Below are positions 4,973-5,917 of a stretch of DNA of 5,917 nt, piece after piece. Made by a program: the position numbers and the translations under genes. Origin of the DNA: Candidatus Methanomethylophilaceae archaeon (GTDB lineage: Archaea; Thermoplasmatota; Thermoplasmata; Methanomassiliicoccales; Methanomethylophilaceae); assembly GCA_007116915.1 (NCBI GenBank), contig SKHQ01000042.1, positions 1 through 5,917 on the forward strand. The letters are read 5' to 3'. Positions within the stretch are counted from its first letter, which is position 1; every line of letters starts with the position of its first letter. The notes beneath the pieces are model-generated. The model saw nothing but the letters and a program-made list of their open reading frames with translations, had not been told where the DNA came from and did no database searches.

Positions 4973-5917
4973 GTTGGCCATGTTGACCGCGTCATCAATC
5001 TCCTGACGGAGGCTATCCGGCAGACCGCGTATACTGCCTTCCAGGAAACCACGCACTATCATGCCCACCGCGGCGTCCTCATCGAGACCGCGGGCCATCA
5101 GGTACTCGACCTGTTCGCGGGCAATCTTACCAACTGCGGCCTCATGGGTCATCTCCACATCGGGGAACATGGCCTCAAGCTCAGGGATGGCGAGGGTCCT
5201 TCCTTCTTCAGACATTATCAGTGAACGGCATTCGAGATGGGCGCGGATGTTCGGGGCGTTGCCGACAAGACGTCCACGGGCGATCATCTCTCCTCCGAGC
5301 GTAATGCTCCTGGAGAGTATCTCCGCTGAAGTGCGCGAGGCGTTCATAACCACCTGCGAACCGAGGTCTATCTCCGAACCAGGGTGGGATATGGCGATGC
5401 TGTTGAACTTCACCGAGGCACCTTCACCGTTAAGGAAGCAGGTGGGATAACTCTGCACCGAACCCGCCGGTTTCATTATCACATAGTTGTTGACGAATTT
5501 GGCGTTCTTACCCAGCTCTATGCCCGTACGGGGTCGGACACCGGTCTCCTTACCCCAGTTGTGTATCATGGAGAAGTTGAGGGTGCCGTTCTCATGCACG
5601 TATATCTCGGATATACCGAGGTGCAATGATTCTGACGCATGACCGCTGGTGGCGCAGCCGGTGATGATGTCCAAAGAGGCGCCCTCCTCGACGATGATGA
5701 TGTTGTGCACATTCTGGGTGCGTTTGTTGCTGTCTATCATCATGCATGTCTGGACCGGCAACTCCACCTTCCTGCCGGCTTTGGCGCGTATGAAGTAGCC
5801 GTTGGCATCTTCCAGAAAAGCACTTGCCGTGTACTTGTCCTTGTCCACCGCCACGGTCCTCCAGGCGTAGTCCTTCAACCAGTCGTACTTTGCCATCGCA
5901 TCCTTGGTGGATATGAG
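4961..5917 (-). CDS. sufB: SufB/SufD-family Fe-S cluster scaffold protein, partial (start outside window)
   Basis: SufB is the scaffold on which the SUF system builds Fe-S clusters, together with the ATPase SufC. The C-terminal 318 codons are present. Counting from the Met at 5896, the sequence shows G-Y-F-I-R at 33-37, P-V-Q-T-C51, V-H-N-I-I-I-V-E-E-G at 63-72, H-N-W-G at 112-115, R-P-R at 121-123, and the beta-helix core. Then come H-L-E-C223-R-S-L, at the place of E. coli SufB Cys405, and H251-E252-A-A, at the place of His433/Glu434, with the same 28-residue spacing. The Cys favours SufB over SufD. The ATG at 5896 is probably not the start: the frame stays open to the window edge, and the K-Y-D-W-L-K-D-Y-x-W-R segment lies inside the protein in related archaeal SufB sequences of about 400 aa or more. 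The gene therefore enters from beyond 5917, where sufC may be expected. No T-tract is seen at its end, which lies in the VOC gene. Confidence 0.92.
   Translation of the reverse strand, partial: LISTKDAMAKYDWLKDYAWRTVAVDKDKYTASAFLEDANGYFIRAKAGRKVELPVQTCMMIDSNKRTQNVHNIIIVEEGASLDIITGCATSGHASESLHLGISEIYVHENGTLNFSMIHNWGKETGVRPRTGIELGKNAKFVNNYVIMKPAGSVQSYPTCFLNGEGASVKFNSIAISHPGSEIDLGSQVVMNASRTSAEILSRSITLGGEMIARGRLVGNAPNIRAHLECRSLIMSEEGRTLAIPELEAMFPDVEMTHEAAVGKIAREQVEYLMARGLDEDAAVGMIVRGFLEGSIRGLPDSLRQEIDDAVNMANLGN

Noticed and set aside
5894..5896. ATG as the start of sufB
   Set aside because: The frame is open to the window edge and this segment is internal in archaeal SufB proteins, so the gene is treated as partial.
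1..5917. tRNA, rRNA, CRISPR array, insertion sequence or phage genes
   Set aside because: No cloverleaf, spaced direct repeats, transposase motifs or terminal repeats were seen on either strand.

Overview
The window reads as archaeal DNA, most likely from a euryarchaeote with methanogen-type electron-carrier proteins. The affiliation (for example a Thermoplasmata or Methanomassiliicoccales relative) is a guess. The signs of Archaea are TATA boxes with upstream BRE-like purine stretches sitting about 26-27 bp before start codons (leaderless genes), GGAGGT and GGTGAT ribosome sites, T-tract terminators, and the protein families: superoxide reductase, HdrA/MvhD-type iron-sulfur domains, an archaeal-type SufB and Mrp/NBP35. 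Base composition is moderately GC-rich in the genes and AT-rich between them.

Layout. (1) At 36-1540 on the + strand are two genes overlapping by ATGA. The first is a two-iron superoxide reductase (desulfoferrodoxin). The second is a 376-aa iron-sulfur protein that joins an HdrA N-terminal domain, a two-cluster ferredoxin domain and an MvhD domain, with no FAD domain. (2) A short convergent gap with T-tracts on both strands leads to a 12-helix MFS transporter of the oxalate/formate antiporter (OFA) type on the - strand (1636-2904). (3) A 265-bp AT-rich gap holds a perfect 23-bp palindrome and a second small hairpin. (4) At 3170-4420, on the - strand, lie a NifX/NifB-C-type small protein and the Fe-S carrier ATPase Mrp, each with its own promoter. 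(5) A VOC-fold protein is transcribed divergently from mrp (4571-4972, +). It overlaps by 12 bp, tail to tail, the end of a SufB gene that runs out of the window (4961-5917, -).

How they fit together. SufB (scaffold) and Mrp (carrier) are Fe-S cluster assembly and delivery proteins, and the NifX-like protein belongs to a family that binds Fe-S-derived cofactors, so the right half is an Fe-S biogenesis neighbourhood. The left half consumes Fe-S clusters: its second protein should carry two [4Fe-4S] clusters and one [2Fe-2S] cluster, and it is translationally coupled to superoxide reductase, an enzyme that protects anaerobes' Fe-S proteins. The most notable item is this second protein. It has the domain order of an HdrA-MvhD fusion with the flavin domain cut out, which would make it a plain electron wire rather than a bifurcating enzyme, and possibly the electron donor of the superoxide reductase. 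That link is inferred from gene order and domain content only.
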